This document shows positions 1-9,430 of a stretch of DNA of 64,000 nt, in pieces (the stretch's first letter is position 1; the number at the start of each line of letters is the position of its first letter). The translations under genes and the position numbers were made by a program. Origin of the DNA: Pseudomonadota bacterium (lineage in GTDB: Bacteria > Pseudomonadota > Gammaproteobacteria > UBA1113). The stretch is from contig JAJXUV010000009.1 in NCBI GenBank assembly GCA_021782495.1, forward strand, positions 1 to 64,000, in the 5' to 3' direction. A model generated the notes under the pieces. The model did not search any database, was not told where the DNA came from, and was given only the letters and a program-made list of their open reading frames with translations.

Positions 1-873
1 GATATTACCTGTACCGCTGATAGTGCCTCCATAAGTCATCGCATTCGAACGATTAAATATAAGCGTTCCATTATCCACAATATCGCCACTCACACTCCCC
101 GTCGTTCCACCTGCGCCCAAGGACAATGTACCCGCTGAAATCGTCGTTGGCCCAGTATATGTATTAGTACCAGAAAGTGTAAGCGTGCCAGTCCCAGTTT
201 TTGTAAGTTGTCCACCCACACCTGAAATAACGCCAGAAATGGTAGTGCTAGTATTTAATCCGCCTACCTGTAATTCTTTTGCCCCTAAGTTAACACTACC
301 TGCACCCGAGAGGCTTCCAATACTCATACTTGAGGCAGTTAACCCAGAGAGGTTGACAACTCCGGTTCCATTATTAACGATCGTTGCATTGTTGGCAGTA
401 CTATTTCCTTGAAAATTAATGGTACCGCCGGAGTTATTGGTAATCGTTGTATTTGAACCAGCATCTGCACTATTTGTAAAATTTAAAATACTAGAATTAG
501 TAATTGATTGGACATTGGAAGAGTTGTTAACAATACCAGCACCCGCAAGGGTAATATTGCCAGCGCCGCTGTTGGTAATAGTATAGCCAGTTGCACCTGC
601 GTTAAATTGTAAAGCATTGAGCGTGATGGTACCTGTATTTGCTGCTGTAGTACGGATAGCCGTCCCTGCAAAAATGGCAATATCAAAAGGACTGCCGTTA
701 GAACCAGGCACAGTGGCGGGTGATGACCAATTGCCATTAGTTGACCAAGCAGTGCTACTGGCACCAGTCCATGTAGGTGAAATAGCTGCTAGCCCAGGCA
801 AAGAAATGGAAGTTATAATAGCCAAAAAGGCAAAAGTTTTGATAAATGGCCAACTAAATGGTAACTTGATCAT
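1..873 (-). CDS. Autotransporter-type surface protein, 5' part only
   Basis: The reading frame opens at ATG 873-871, with AAGGGA 8 nt upstream, and runs off the left edge without a stop (291 codons visible). Residues 1-30 form a signal peptide (basic MIKL start, hydrophobic stretch, LPGLAA cleavage region). The rest is rich in Gly, Thr, Asn and Ser, with short repeated phrases such as TGTLTLSGTNTYTG and GTISGTG, which are typical of autotransporter-associated beta-strand repeats that build a beta-helix passenger. By analogy the protein would be exported by Sec and displayed by a C-terminal beta-barrel, but that part lies outside the window. It could also be a filamentous, TPS-secreted protein. 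The family call is confident; substrate and role are unknown. Confidence 0.8.
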   Translation of the reverse strand, partial: MIKLPFSWPFIKTFAFLAIITSISLPGLAAISPTWTGASSTAWSTNGNWSSPATVPGSNGSPFDIAIFAGTAIRTTAANTGTITLNALQFNAGATGYTITNSGAGNITLAGAGIVNNSSNVQSITNSSILNFTNSADAGSNTTITNNSGGTINFQGNSTANNATIVNNGTGVVNLSGLTASSMSIGSLSGAGSVNLGAKELQVGGLNTSTTISGVISGVGGQLTKTGTGTLTLSGTNTYTGPTTISAGTLSLGAGGTTGSVSGDIVDNGTLIFNRSNAMTYGGTISGTGNI

Positions 874-1012
874 GTGAATTAATCCCTTAAATACGCTACT
901 CTTCCTTGGGTAAAAAGGCTTATTGAAGCTAAGCTCGTCTATTACACAACGTTTTCATCAAACTATTTCTACTGTTTAGGTCACCGCATATTGCATGTGT
1001 AAGCGCGCGCGC

Positions 1013-1040
1013 AGTATATCATACTTATCTACTTTATCAA
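1013..1040 (-). promoter_or_regulatory. Sigma70-like promoter for the autotransporter gene
   Basis: Read on the minus strand: -35 TTGATA (1040-1035), a 16-nt spacer, then -10 TATACT (1018-1013). This is a near-consensus pair about 130 nt before the ATG at 873, implying a leader of about 130 nt. A GCGCGCGC run follows the -10 box directly. Confidence 0.6.
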
Positions 1041-1083
1041 CAGCGCAAAAATATGAGTAATTGAAAGCATTATTTACCGCTTA

Positions 1084-2046
1084 CTACATTTGCGCCAAAG
1101 CTTGCAAAATAACGTTGGGATCGTTTTTGGCGCTCACCCCACTTAAAAGGCGGCGCCACAAACGACCTTTAGGTTCTCCCAAAAATAAACCCAATAAAGG
1201 TTTTAATAAAGGCGATAAGCGAACCCCTCGACTTAATTGTTCTTGTACGTAATGATAATATTGATGCGCCACTTCTTTGCGATCCGGTAAAGGCACACTG
1301 CTTTTATACAATATACGCTCGGCTTCTGCCATCATATAAGGATGATGGTAAGCGGCTCGCCCTATCATTAAGCCATGAAATTGTGGCGCTAAACGAAGAA
1401 TTTGTTCTAGGCTTTGTATGCCACCATTCAAACTAAAAGACAAATGGGGGAAATCCTGTTGAAGCTGAATAACGGCTTCATAATTTAAAGGTGGCACCGT
1501 GCGATTTTCTTTGGGGTTTAAACCTTCCAACCAAGCACTGCGCGCATGAATGATAAAATGCTGGATCTTGGCTTGCGCCAAAATATCAATAAGAGGATAC
1601 AATAATTCTTGTACTTCAGCTTTGCCAATGCCCAAACGCGTTTTGACCGTAACGGGAAGTGGACTTGCTTCTTGCATGGCAAGCACACAGTCTGCCACCA
1701 AATTTGGCTCCGCCATCAAACAAGCACCAAAACGACCTTCTTGTACCCGAGGACTAGGACAACCCACATTTAAATTCACTTCATCGTAGCCATATTCTGC
1801 AGCGAGTTCCGTTGCTTTAAACAATAAATCCGGATCGGAACCACCAAGTTGCAAAACGAGGGGATGTTCTTTGGGATCAAAAGCCAATAAACGCTCGACA
1901 TCGCCGTGCACCAAAGCCATGGCCGTCACCATTTCCGTATACAAGACCGTGTGCGCGCACAATAAGCGCATGAAATACCGATAATGCCTATCGGTGTAAT
2001 CCATCATCGGTGCGATGGCGAGTTTGAGAGAGTTAGATAACTGCAC
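1084..2046 (-). CDS. dusA: tRNA-dihydrouridine(20/20a) synthase DusA
   Basis: DusA is an FMN enzyme that reduces uridine to dihydrouridine at positions 20/20a of the tRNA D-loop. Visible family marks are APMMDYTDRHYRYF near the N-terminus, LYTEMVTA, LQLGGSDP, the catalytic-cysteine segment NVGCPSPRVQEGRFGACL, KTRLGIG, FIIHARSAWLEGL and LNGGIQS (the FMN phosphate-binding region). I place the start at GTG 2046-2044, which gives the normal DusA N-terminus (MQLSNSLKLAIAPMMD). The frame stays open upstream to TTG 2127, but that 27-codon extension is encoded largely by half of a palindromic repeat element (2059-2111) and is not family sequence. The repeat has probably replaced the original 5' region, so the true start is uncertain. 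Confidence 0.9.
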   Translation of the reverse strand: MQLSNSLKLAIAPMMDYTDRHYRYFMRLLCAHTVLYTEMVTAMALVHGDVERLLAFDPKEHPLVLQLGGSDPDLLFKATELAAEYGYDEVNLNVGCPSPRVQEGRFGACLMAEPNLVADCVLAMQEASPLPVTVKTRLGIGKAEVQELLYPLIDILAQAKIQHFIIHARSAWLEGLNPKENRTVPPLNYEAVIQLQQDFPHLSFSLNGGIQSLEQILRLAPQFHGLMIGRAAYHHPYMMAEAERILYKSSVPLPDRKEVAHQYYHYVQEQLSRGVRLSPLLKPLLGLFLGEPKGRLWRRLLSGVSAKNDPNVILQALAQM

Positions 2047-2058
2047 TTCGTTTTTTTT

Positions 2059-2111
2059 AGATTTCCTGGATCCCCGACTGCGACCGCTACGCGGCCTTGT
2101 CGAGGATGATA
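2059..2111. repeat. Half copy of palindromic repeat family C at the dusA 5' end
   Basis: The segment AGATTTCCTGGATCCCC through CTTGTCGAGGATGA matches, in inverted orientation, one arm of the complete element at 3676-3821. Read on the dusA strand it encodes an in-frame Ser/Arg-rich peptide (SSSTRPRSGRSRGSRKS). Only one arm is present. Confidence 0.75.
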
Positions 2112-2184
2112 GGCTTTCGTTATACAACGTTCATTACTTCGTAGTCAGCACGGAATTATAAAATAGAGTGGATGACATGCTTTC

Positions 2185-3615
2185 TCACTCTTTCTTCTTC
2201 TTCGGCATATACAAATCCGTCACTGTGCCTTCAAAAATTTCAGCACTCATTGCAATACTTTCGGATAAAGTCGGATGCGGATGAATCGTGAGGGCAATGT
2301 CTTCCACATCGGCGCCCATTTCGATAGCCAGAGAAATTTCGCTGATCAATTCACCGGCATTCGGTCCTACAATCCCTGCGCCTAAAATGCGATGATTGTC
2401 ATTGTCCACGATCAATTTGGTTAGCCCTTCATCGCGTGCCATACTCAAAGCTCTGCCGCTCGCCATCCAAGGGAAAGTCGCTGTACCATAATTTAAACCT
2501 TTGGCTTTGGCTTGTTCTTCAGTCAGGCCTGTCCAAGCCACTTCAGGATCGGTGTATGCTACCGAAGGAATACAGCTGGGCGTAAAATAATGTTTCAAAC
2601 CAGAAATCACTTCGGCGGCCACGCGCGCTTCTGCCACGGCTTTGTGTGCCAACATTGGTTGACCCACAATGTCGCCAATCGCATAAATATGTGGCACATT
2701 GGTTTTCATTTGGCTGTCAACTTCAACAAATCCGCGTTCATTGACTTTAATGCTGGTTTTATCCAAGCCTAATCGATCGCTGTTGGGGCGTCTGCCCACA
2801 GCCGATAAAATTTGATCGAAGCGTTGCGGCTCAGTCGGTGCACCTTCGCCTTCGAAAGTCACCCACAAACCATCTTTCTTTGCTTCGACTTTAGTGACTT
2901 TGGTTTTCAATAAAATTTGTTCGTATTGTTTGGCCACAAATTTGTGGAAAGGTTTGATGAGATCGCGATCGGCGCCAGGCATCAAGCCATCCATTAATTC
3001 CACGACGGTGATCTTGCAACCCAAGGCTCTGTACACCGTTGCCATTTCCAAACCAATAATCCCACCACCGATCACCAACATATTCCCATCGACCTTCGCC
3101 AATTCCAAAGCACCAGTGGAATCGATGATACGTGGATCGTCCGGTAAAAAAGGCAATTTCACCGGTCTTGAACCGGCTGCAATAATGACATTGTCAAATT
3201 GAACGATTTGCTTGCCTTGTTCGTTGTTCACCACTAAAGTTTTATCATCTTGGAATTGCGCCACCCCTTGTAAAATAGTAACACCGCGTTGTTTGGCCAA
3301 TGCTTTCAATCCACCCGTTAAACGACCAACGACTTTGTCTTTGGCCATTTTTAAAGTTTGGGTGTTAATTTTAGGGGCTGCAAATTCAATACCCCAGGAT
3401 TGAATTTCGTGGGCATCGTCAATGACTTTCGCACTGTGCAACAACGCTTTGGAGGGAATACAACCAACGTTTAAACACACACCGCCGATATTGGCATACT
3501 GTTCTATCAATAATACTTTTAAGCCCAGATCGGCTGCTCTAAAAGCCGCAGTGTATCCGCCGGGACCACTGCCAATCACGACCAAGGGAAATTGCATTGT
3601 TTGTTGTTCGCTCAT
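2185..3615 (-). CDS. lpdA: Dihydrolipoamide dehydrogenase (E3)
   Basis: Flavoprotein disulfide oxidoreductase that reoxidises dihydrolipoyl groups of the pyruvate (and probably 2-oxoglutarate) dehydrogenase complexes with NAD+. Residues 15-20 hold the FAD motif GSGPGG. The redox disulfide is C47/C52 in GGVCLNVGCIPSK. The NAD-binding GGGIIGLEMATVY lies mid-protein, AIGDIVG binds FAD, and the C-terminal HPHPTLSE carries the catalytic His-Glu pair. Start chosen at ATG 3615, with GGAG 7 nt upstream; the frame is open four codons further to a TTG with no better ribosome site. 476 residues, normal length. It is the third gene of an aceE-aceF-lpdA set, separated from aceF by a repeat element. No second lpdA is visible in the window, so it probably also serves SucAB (inference). 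Confidence 0.96.
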   Translation of the reverse strand: MSEQQTMQFPLVVIGSGPGGYTAAFRAADLGLKVLLIEQYANIGGVCLNVGCIPSKALLHSAKVIDDAHEIQSWGIEFAAPKINTQTLKMAKDKVVGRLTGGLKALAKQRGVTILQGVAQFQDDKTLVVNNEQGKQIVQFDNVIIAAGSRPVKLPFLPDDPRIIDSTGALELAKVDGNMLVIGGGIIGLEMATVYRALGCKITVVELMDGLMPGADRDLIKPFHKFVAKQYEQILLKTKVTKVEAKKDGLWVTFEGEGAPTEPQRFDQILSAVGRRPNSDRLGLDKTSIKVNERGFVEVDSQMKTNVPHIYAIGDIVGQPMLAHKAVAEARVAAEVISGLKHYFTPSCIPSVAYTDPEVAWTGLTEEQAKAKGLNYGTATFPWMASGRALSMARDEGLTKLIVDNDNHRILGAGIVGPNAGELISEISLAIEMGADVEDIALTIHPHPTLSESIAMSAEIFEGTVTDLYMPKKKKE

Positions 3616-3675
3616 TCTTGTCTCCAAAATAAATTTATACTTGTTTTCTCGCCATCATATCTTTATACGAAGTAC

Positions 3676-3821
3676 TGTCATCCTCGACAAGGCCGCGGTC
3701 GGGGATCCAGGAAATCTTTCCGCTTCGACAATCTTTCACAGTCCAACTGTAGCACTTTATTCTTTTGTAGATCTCCTGAATCCCCAGCTGCAGCTGCTAC
3801 GCGGCTTTGCTGAGGATGACA
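3676..3821. repeat. Palindromic repeat element, family C (complete)
   Basis: A 146-bp element bounded by TGTCATCCTCGACAAGG and its imperfect inverse ending TGAGGATGACA. The arms are about 42 nt and also share GGATCCAGGAAATCT/AGATCTCCTGAATCC. It fills most of the aceF-lpdA gap (3616-3881). Relatives lie at 2059-2111 and 43242-43457. As RNA it would form a long hairpin between the two cistrons. Confidence 0.85.
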
Positions 3822-3881
3822 GACTTTTATTACATTAGGTTTCTTGTATTTTAAACTACAAAATCACTGTTAATGACAGCA

Positions 3882-5150
3882 CTAAACCAAAACCAAATAC
3901 CGTATGTCTTCCAAATATTCTACTAATTGCTTACAAAAACGCGCGCCATCTGCCCCATCGATAACACGATGATCGTAAGATAGGGACAAAGGCAACATCA
4001 AACGGGGAACAAAAGTCCCTTCATGGTAGACGGGTTTTTGACTCGCTTTAGAAACGCCTAAAATCGCCACATCCGGTGCATTGATGATGGGTGTAAACGC
4101 GGTTCCTCCAATGCCTCCCAAACTGGAAATACTAAAAGAACTGCCTTGCATTTCCGGGGTTTTTAAAGCTTTGTTGCGTGCACGCTCACTGATGTCTGCC
4201 AATTCTGCCGCCAAATCCAACACGGATTTTTTATCCACATCGCGAACAACTGGCACCACCAATCCATTCGGCGTATCCACAGCCACACCCAAATGAATAT
4301 AATGTTTCAAAACAAGAGAGGTTCCATCTGCGGACAAAGAGGAATTAAAAATCGGCATTTTTTTCAATGTCGCAGCTACGGCTTTCATAATGAAAACCAA
4401 AGGCGTTAATTTCAAGCCTTGTTTTTCGACTTCGGATTTACGTTCTTGTCTAAAGGCTTCCAAAGAAGTGATATCCGCTTCGTCGAATTGGGTGACGTGT
4501 GGAATACTGACCCAATTTCGGTGTAAATTGGCACCCGATAATTTTTTAATCTTAGACAAAGGTTCCGTGCTGATTTCACCAAATTGACTGAAATTGATCG
4601 CAGGTAATGGCGCAATCGCCAAGCCAGCACCACCCCCTCCGCCGCCTTGCATGCGAGCATGCACATAATTTTTGACGTCTTCTTTGGTAATGCGTCCTTT
4701 GGGGCCAGTAGCATTGATTTGTCTTAAATTCAAATCCAATTCACGCGCCAATCGTCTGACGGCAGGGCTTGCGTGTAATTCATCAGCTGTCGTTTCTTTT
4801 TCTTGAGCCGATGTCGCAGTAGGCGCGGACGCAGCGGGTTTAAGCGCTGTGCTTGTCGTCTTTTTAGTTTCTTCTGTTTTAGCCGGAATTTCAGGCACAG
4901 CGACAGCATCTTCTGTCGACAAGGATAAAATCACAGAACTTTCTTTGACTTGATCGCCGACTTTAACAGCAATACTTTGAACCACACCGGCATAAGGGCT
5001 GGGCACATCCATACTCGCTTTGTCGGACTCCAATGTAATCAGTGGATCGTCTATCGCGACGGTATCGCCAGCTTTCACCAACACTTCAATCACATCGACT
5101 GCACTATCTTGTCCAATGTCCGGAACTTTTACTTCAATGATTTGTGACAT
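3882..5150 (-). CDS. aceF: Pyruvate dehydrogenase E2, dihydrolipoamide acetyltransferase
   Basis: Core E2 of the pyruvate dehydrogenase complex; it transfers acetyl groups from its lipoyl arm to CoA. One N-terminal lipoyl domain (residues 1-75) has the lipoylated K44 in ESDKASMD. An Ala/Thr/Glu-rich linker follows. The peripheral subunit-binding domain is near 130-165 (SPAVRRLARELDL, GPKGRITKEDV), and the catalytic domain ends with the active-site SYDHRVIDGADG. There is a single lipoyl domain, compared with three in E. coli; one or two is common elsewhere. ATG 5150 is preceded by AGAGG at 7 nt. It lies between aceE and lpdA, with repeat elements in both gaps. Confidence 0.96.
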   Translation of the reverse strand: MSQIIEVKVPDIGQDSAVDVIEVLVKAGDTVAIDDPLITLESDKASMDVPSPYAGVVQSIAVKVGDQVKESSVILSLSTEDAVAVPEIPAKTEETKKTTSTALKPAASAPTATSAQEKETTADELHASPAVRRLARELDLNLRQINATGPKGRITKEDVKNYVHARMQGGGGGGAGLAIAPLPAINFSQFGEISTEPLSKIKKLSGANLHRNWVSIPHVTQFDEADITSLEAFRQERKSEVEKQGLKLTPLVFIMKAVAATLKKMPIFNSSLSADGTSLVLKHYIHLGVAVDTPNGLVVPVVRDVDKKSVLDLAAELADISERARNKALKTPEMQGSSFSISSLGGIGGTAFTPIINAPDVAILGVSKASQKPVYHEGTFVPRLMLPLSLSYDHRVIDGADGARFCKQLVEYLEDIRYLVLV

Positions 5151-5174
5151 TTATAAACCTCTTATAATATGCGT

Positions 5175-5267
5175 TGTCATTCCGGCGAAAGCAGGAATCC
5201 AGTTTCAAACCCTGGATCCCTGCTTTCGCAGGGATGACAGAATCGCTGGCTTTCGCAGGGATGACAA
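5175..5267. repeat. Palindromic repeat element, family B
   Basis: Arms TGTCATTCCGGCGAAAGCAG (from 5175) and CTGCTTTCGCAGGGATGACA (to 5239) form a hairpin with GGATCC near the loop. A further copy of the right arm follows to about 5267. It sits in the aceE-aceF gap. Other copies are at 21340-21420, 46597-46665 (inside ccmH) and 47871-47940. Confidence 0.85.
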
Positions 5268-5282
5268 ATGACAGACTTTTAA

Positions 5283-7943
5283 TCAACATTTCAGCGGATT
5301 CTCTTTATTTCTATCCACACTCAATTCTTTCATCGCTTTCTGCAACACGTCGATATCAATCTTCTTTTCATCATACAAAGCTTTTAAACTGGCATAAGCG
5401 ATCGATTTACTGTCCACTTCAAAAAATGCGCGCAAAGATTGACGAGTATCGCTGCGGCCAAATCCATCCGTTCCTAATACCGTATAAGAACGATCGCCCA
5501 AATAAGCACGAATGGGTTCAGCATAAGCACGCACATAATCGGTTGCAGCGATAATCGGCCCTTCGGTTTCAGCCAAGCATTGTGTGACATAAGGCACTTC
5601 GGGTGTTTTGTCAGGATGCAAGCGATTTTGCCGTTCTATGCCCCAGGCTTCTCGATACAATTCATTGAAACTCGTAGCGCTCCACACTTGGGCTTCCACG
5701 CCATAGTCTTGCAATAAAGTTTTAGCAACTATGGCTTCTCGTAAAATAGTACCTGAACCTAATAATTGCACCACCGGTTTTGTGGTCTTTGCAATTTTTT
5801 CTAAGCAGTACAAACCTTTCACAATGCCTTCACGAACCCCTTCGGGCATTGCGGGATGCGCATAATTTTCATTCATGACGGTGATGTAATAATACACATC
5901 TTCACCGACGCCATACATACGATGCAAACCGTCTTCCATGATCACGGCCAATTCATAGTGAAAAGTCGGATCGTAACTAATACAGGTTGGGATCAATCCA
6001 GCCATCACATGGCTGTGTCCATCCTGATGTTGCAAACCCTCTCCGGATAAAGTGGTTCGACCCGCCGTTGCGCCGATTAAAAAACCACGCGCTCTTTGAT
6101 CGCCTGCGGCCCAAGCCAAATCTCCAATGCGCTGAAAACCAAACATCGAGTAATAAATATAAAAGGGCAACATGGCCAATTGATTGGTGTTGTAAGAAGT
6201 CGCTGCAGCCAGCCAAGAGGAAAAAGCACCGGCTTCCGTCAAGCCTTCTTCCAAAAGTTGTCCTTTGGTGTCTTCTTTGTAATACATCAATTCACCCGAA
6301 TCGACGGGCTTATACAATTGACCGTCTATCGAATAAATACCCAATTGGCGGAACAAACCTTCCATCCCAAAAGTACGCGATTCATCGGCCACAATGGGCA
6401 CAATTCTGTCTTTGATATTTTTATCTTTTAATAAACTACTTAAAATACGCACGAAAGCCATGGTCGTGGAATATTCACGATCTTGAGAACCTTGCCAATG
6501 CGGTTCCCAAATAGCGGGATCGGGCATGGTTAAATGGCCTTGCGATTGTTTGCGTTTGGGGAACTCGCCCCCTAAAGCTTCTCGCCGAGCTTGCAAGTAT
6601 TTCATCTCAGGCGAATCTTTGGCAAATTGCACATAAGGCACTTCCACCAAATCGGCATCTTTGAGCGGAATATGAAAACGATCGCGCATAAAAGTCACAT
6701 CGTTCAAGGCCAATTTTTTCTGATTGTGCGCCGTATTCTGCGCTTGCCCCACTGGGCCTAAACCATAACCTTTCACGCTTTTGGCTAAAACAACAGTAGG
6801 TCGACCATTGTTCATATTCACCGCTTTTTCATAAGCCGCATAGACTTTTTTGCGATCTAAGCCGCCATAACGCATTTCAAAAATGGCTTCGTCAGATAAA
6901 TGTTCGACCATCGCCAATAAACGGGGGTCGCTACCAAACAAGACTTCCCGCGCCACTGCACCATCTTTGGCTTGAAACAATTGGTAATCACCATCGACCA
7001 TTTCCATCATGCGTCGACGCAACAAACCTTCGGTATCACGCGCAAACAATTCATCCCATTCACTGCCCCAAATCACTTTGATGACATTAAAGCCCACACC
7101 TCTAAAATGGCTTTCTAATTCTTGAATGATCTTGTCGTTACCGCGCACCGGACCATCTAAACGTTGTAAATTACAATTGATCACAAAAATCAGGTTGTCT
7201 AATTTTTCTTTTTGCGCGATGTGCAAAGCACCGACGGATTCAGGTTCATCCATTTCCCCATCTCCGCAAAATATCCACACTTTACGTTGTGAAGTATCTT
7301 GCAAACCGCGATTTTCTAAATATTTAAAAAATCGTGCTTGATAAATGCCTTGAATAGGACCCAAGCCCATCGACACAGTCGGAAATTGCCAAAAATCGGG
7401 CATCAGCCAAGGATGAGGATATGAAGAAATGCCTTCGCCGTCAATTTCTCGGCGAAAATGATCGAGTTGCCGAGCTGTTATACGACCCATCAAATAAGCA
7501 AAAGCATAGATTCCTGGAGAAGAATGGCCCTGCATATAAACGCAATCACCATGCGAAGGAGAATCCACACTTTTGAAAAAATGCAATAAACCCACTTCGT
7601 ATAAAATGGCTGAAGAAGCAAAAGTTGAAATATGGCCTTGCACTTCCGGCGCAGAATAAGAAGCACGAACCACCATCGCCATGGCATTCCAACGGATAAA
7701 AGCATCGATGTGCTCTTCCATCTCCAGATCGCCTGGATAAGCGCCTTCCTCTTCTACGGCAATGGTATTGATGTAATCGGTGGTGGTTAAAGGCGCATCG
7801 ACGCCCAATCGTCTTGCCTTATCTAAAACACGAGCTAAAATAAAATCCGCGCGCTCAATACCCTCTTCACGAATCAAAGAATCCAGCGCATCGACCCATT
7901 CTTGTGTTTCGATGGGATCATTGTCAATTAAAATTTTTTTCAT
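5283..7943 (-). CDS. aceE: Pyruvate dehydrogenase E1 component, homodimeric type
   Basis: Thiamine diphosphate enzyme that decarboxylates pyruvate and acetylates the lipoyl group of AceF. 886 residues, matching the E. coli-type homodimeric E1 (about 887). The ThDP/Mg motif GDGEMDEPES with the following NCNLQRLDGPVRGN is clear, as are SPGIYAFAYLMGR in the N-terminal half and GLQHQDGHSH in the transketolase-like middle domain. ATG 7943 has AGAAGG a few nt upstream. First gene of aceE-aceF-lpdA on the minus strand, with ampE 19 nt upstream, so ampD-ampE may share its transcript. Confidence 0.97.
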   Translation of the reverse strand: MKKILIDNDPIETQEWVDALDSLIREEGIERADFILARVLDKARRLGVDAPLTTTDYINTIAVEEEGAYPGDLEMEEHIDAFIRWNAMAMVVRASYSAPEVQGHISTFASSAILYEVGLLHFFKSVDSPSHGDCVYMQGHSSPGIYAFAYLMGRITARQLDHFRREIDGEGISSYPHPWLMPDFWQFPTVSMGLGPIQGIYQARFFKYLENRGLQDTSQRKVWIFCGDGEMDEPESVGALHIAQKEKLDNLIFVINCNLQRLDGPVRGNDKIIQELESHFRGVGFNVIKVIWGSEWDELFARDTEGLLRRRMMEMVDGDYQLFQAKDGAVAREVLFGSDPRLLAMVEHLSDEAIFEMRYGGLDRKKVYAAYEKAVNMNNGRPTVVLAKSVKGYGLGPVGQAQNTAHNQKKLALNDVTFMRDRFHIPLKDADLVEVPYVQFAKDSPEMKYLQARREALGGEFPKRKQSQGHLTMPDPAIWEPHWQGSQDREYSTTMAFVRILSSLLKDKNIKDRIVPIVADESRTFGMEGLFRQLGIYSIDGQLYKPVDSGELMYYKEDTKGQLLEEGLTEAGAFSSWLAAATSYNTNQLAMLPFYIYYSMFGFQRIGDLAWAAGDQRARGFLIGATAGRTTLSGEGLQHQDGHSHVMAGLIPTCISYDPTFHYELAVIMEDGLHRMYGVGEDVYYYITVMNENYAHPAMPEGVREGIVKGLYCLEKIAKTTKPVVQLLGSGTILREAIVAKTLLQDYGVEAQVWSATSFNELYREAWGIERQNRLHPDKTPEVPYVTQCLAETEGPIIAATDYVRAYAEPIRAYLGDRSYTVLGTDGFGRSDTRQSLRAFFEVDSKSIAYASLKALYDEKKIDIDVLQKAMKELSVDRNKENPLKC

Positions 7944-7962
7944 TTACCTTCTTCTTACTCAG

Positions 7963-8775
7963 TTAAGAATGCATCCGCGCAGTCAAAGTTATTATAACCA
8001 ATACAATTAATAAAATGGATAAAGCACGTTGAAACAAGGACCATTGCGTGCTGGGATTATCTTGTCCATGCTCCAAAGCAGCGTGACCACAGGCTTCCAA
8101 ATAAACCGCATTGTCTTTAGGACTTGTGCCGATTTGTCCCCACCACACTTTAAAGGCACTTTCAAAACGGCCGGCTAATACCAGGCATATTCCGAGCAAT
8201 CGCACAGGCAACCAATCTAAATACGATATCCAGCACTCCGCACTTTGTCGTATTTGAGGCGAGCCTTCCACATAAGTTTGCTCGGACAATAACCGTGAAA
8301 ACCGATATAAAACAGCGCCTGCTGGCCCTAATACAATAAACCAAAATAACACAGCGAAGATATTTGTCTGGGCTTGCCATAAGATACCGTGCTTGTCTTC
8401 TGAAGTCAGGACCACAATTTGCCCTCGCGCTGCTTCTTCAATGGTTGGGTTAGGCACCGCTTTGGCTTTTTTCACAGAACTTTTTTCCACTTGCGGCATC
8501 ACGCCCAAAGCGTACAATAAAATCAGCGCTTCAAATATAAAATCTGCAATACCCCAGGTAAAATAAAACATCATCCATTGTAGAATCGCTACCACAATCA
8601 CCGCCGGCATCAAAGCCATAAACAATCCCAAAACCCCTTTGCCAAAAGGCGTGGTTCCCAACCATTTTTGATGGTACGTAAAATAATGGCCCAACCAGTT
8701 GTACTGTCGCGCCCATCGTCCTACGGGGGTAAACGCATTTAATCCCAAACAAAGCAAGATAATGAGAATAGTCAT
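7963..8775 (-). CDS. ampE: AmpE-like inner-membrane regulatory protein
   Basis: 270 residues with four hydrophobic segments (near 1-12, 47-85, 130-160 and the last 20 residues). It keeps the AmpE signature region FWFIVLGPAGAVLYRFSRLL followed by LDWLPVRLLGICLVLAGRF. In E. coli ampE follows ampD and the protein is thought to sense cell-wall turnover, though its biochemistry is unsettled; an ampD-ampE pair is also present here. ATG 8775 is preceded by AAAGGA 8 nt upstream. Function is by homology and gene order. Confidence 0.88.
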   Translation of the reverse strand: MTILIILLCLGLNAFTPVGRWARQYNWLGHYFTYHQKWLGTTPFGKGVLGLFMALMPAVIVVAILQWMMFYFTWGIADFIFEALILLYALGVMPQVEKSSVKKAKAVPNPTIEEAARGQIVVLTSEDKHGILWQAQTNIFAVLFWFIVLGPAGAVLYRFSRLLSEQTYVEGSPQIRQSAECWISYLDWLPVRLLGICLVLAGRFESAFKVWWGQIGTSPKDNAVYLEACGHAALEHGQDNPSTQWSLFQRALSILLIVLVIITLTARMHS

Positions 8776-8801
8776 ATTAGTATCCTTTAAATGAATATTA
8801 T

Positions 8802-8834
8802 CCGCTCCCCTCAGGGTCGCGGCTCGGTCTAACC
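8802..8834. repeat. Partial arm of palindromic repeat family A
   Basis: CCGCTCCCCTCAGGGTCGCG followed by GCTCGGTCTAACC matches the right arm of the family A element seen complete at 24527-24702 and 51798-51974. It is a remnant between ampD and ampE. Confidence 0.65.
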
Positions 8835-9398
8835 TTAATTAAACCCTACTTCTCTTAACAAAGCATAAAGCCGCTGCCAATCGAAAAAAGGGCCTGGGTC
8901 GTCTTTGCGACCAGGGGCGATATCACTGTGTCCCGTTATTCTATCGCAATTAAGACTTGGAAAACATCCTTTTAGTGCAACACAGAGCTTTTGCAAGGCT
9001 TGATATTGTTCAAAATTAAAGCTATCTGTAACACAACCTTCCAATTCTATCCCTATAGAGTAGTTATTACAATCCGCCTGGTCATTAAAAGAAGACGCCC
9101 CCGCATGCCAGGCACGTTGATACACACTGACAAATTGGCTGATCTGCCCCCTTCTATCGATTAAAAAATGAGCAGAAACGGGGTTCTCGGCAATCGAAGC
9201 AAAATAAGGGTGATCGGCCACAGGCAGTTCATTGCTAAACAATTTTTCGATATACCCGCCTCCATATTGCTCGGGCGGCAGGCTAATACAATGGATCACC
9301 AATAAGTCGACTTCTGTTCCTGCGGGCCGTTCATTGTAGTTGGGCGAAGGCAGAATGCGCACGCCTTCTGCCCAGCCGGTTTTGGGATTGATTTGCAT
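8835..9398 (-). CDS. ampD: 1,6-anhydro-N-acetylmuramyl-L-alanine amidase AmpD
   Basis: Cytoplasmic zinc amidase that removes the peptide from anhydro-muropeptides during cell-wall recycling and, where AmpC/AmpR exist, keeps beta-lactamase repressed. Conserved residues are visible: H36 in LLVIHCISLPP, HAGASSF, GIELEG, and the second zinc site H157/D167 in GHSDIAPGRKDDPG, which correspond to H34, H154 and D164 of E. coli AmpD. 187 residues is the normal length. The ATG at 9398 has no strong Shine-Dalgarno. Downstream on the same strand is ampE, the classical partner. Confidence 0.95.
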   Translation of the reverse strand: MQINPKTGWAEGVRILPSPNYNERPAGTEVDLLVIHCISLPPEQYGGGYIEKLFSNELPVADHPYFASIAENPVSAHFLIDRRGQISQFVSVYQRAWHAGASSFNDQADCNNYSIGIELEGCVTDSFNFEQYQALQKLCVALKGCFPSLNCDRITGHSDIAPGRKDDPGPFFDWQRLYALLREVGFN

Positions 9399-9430
9399 AG
9401 TTGGTCTATTCTACTTCTGGCAATTGCGTT

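Noticed and set aside
5174..5554. Plus-strand frame beginning with a repeat-encoded RRKQESS and FAGMT peptide
   Set aside because: It reads through a family B element into the complement of aceE; the peptide phrases are a hallmark of the repeat, not of a protein.
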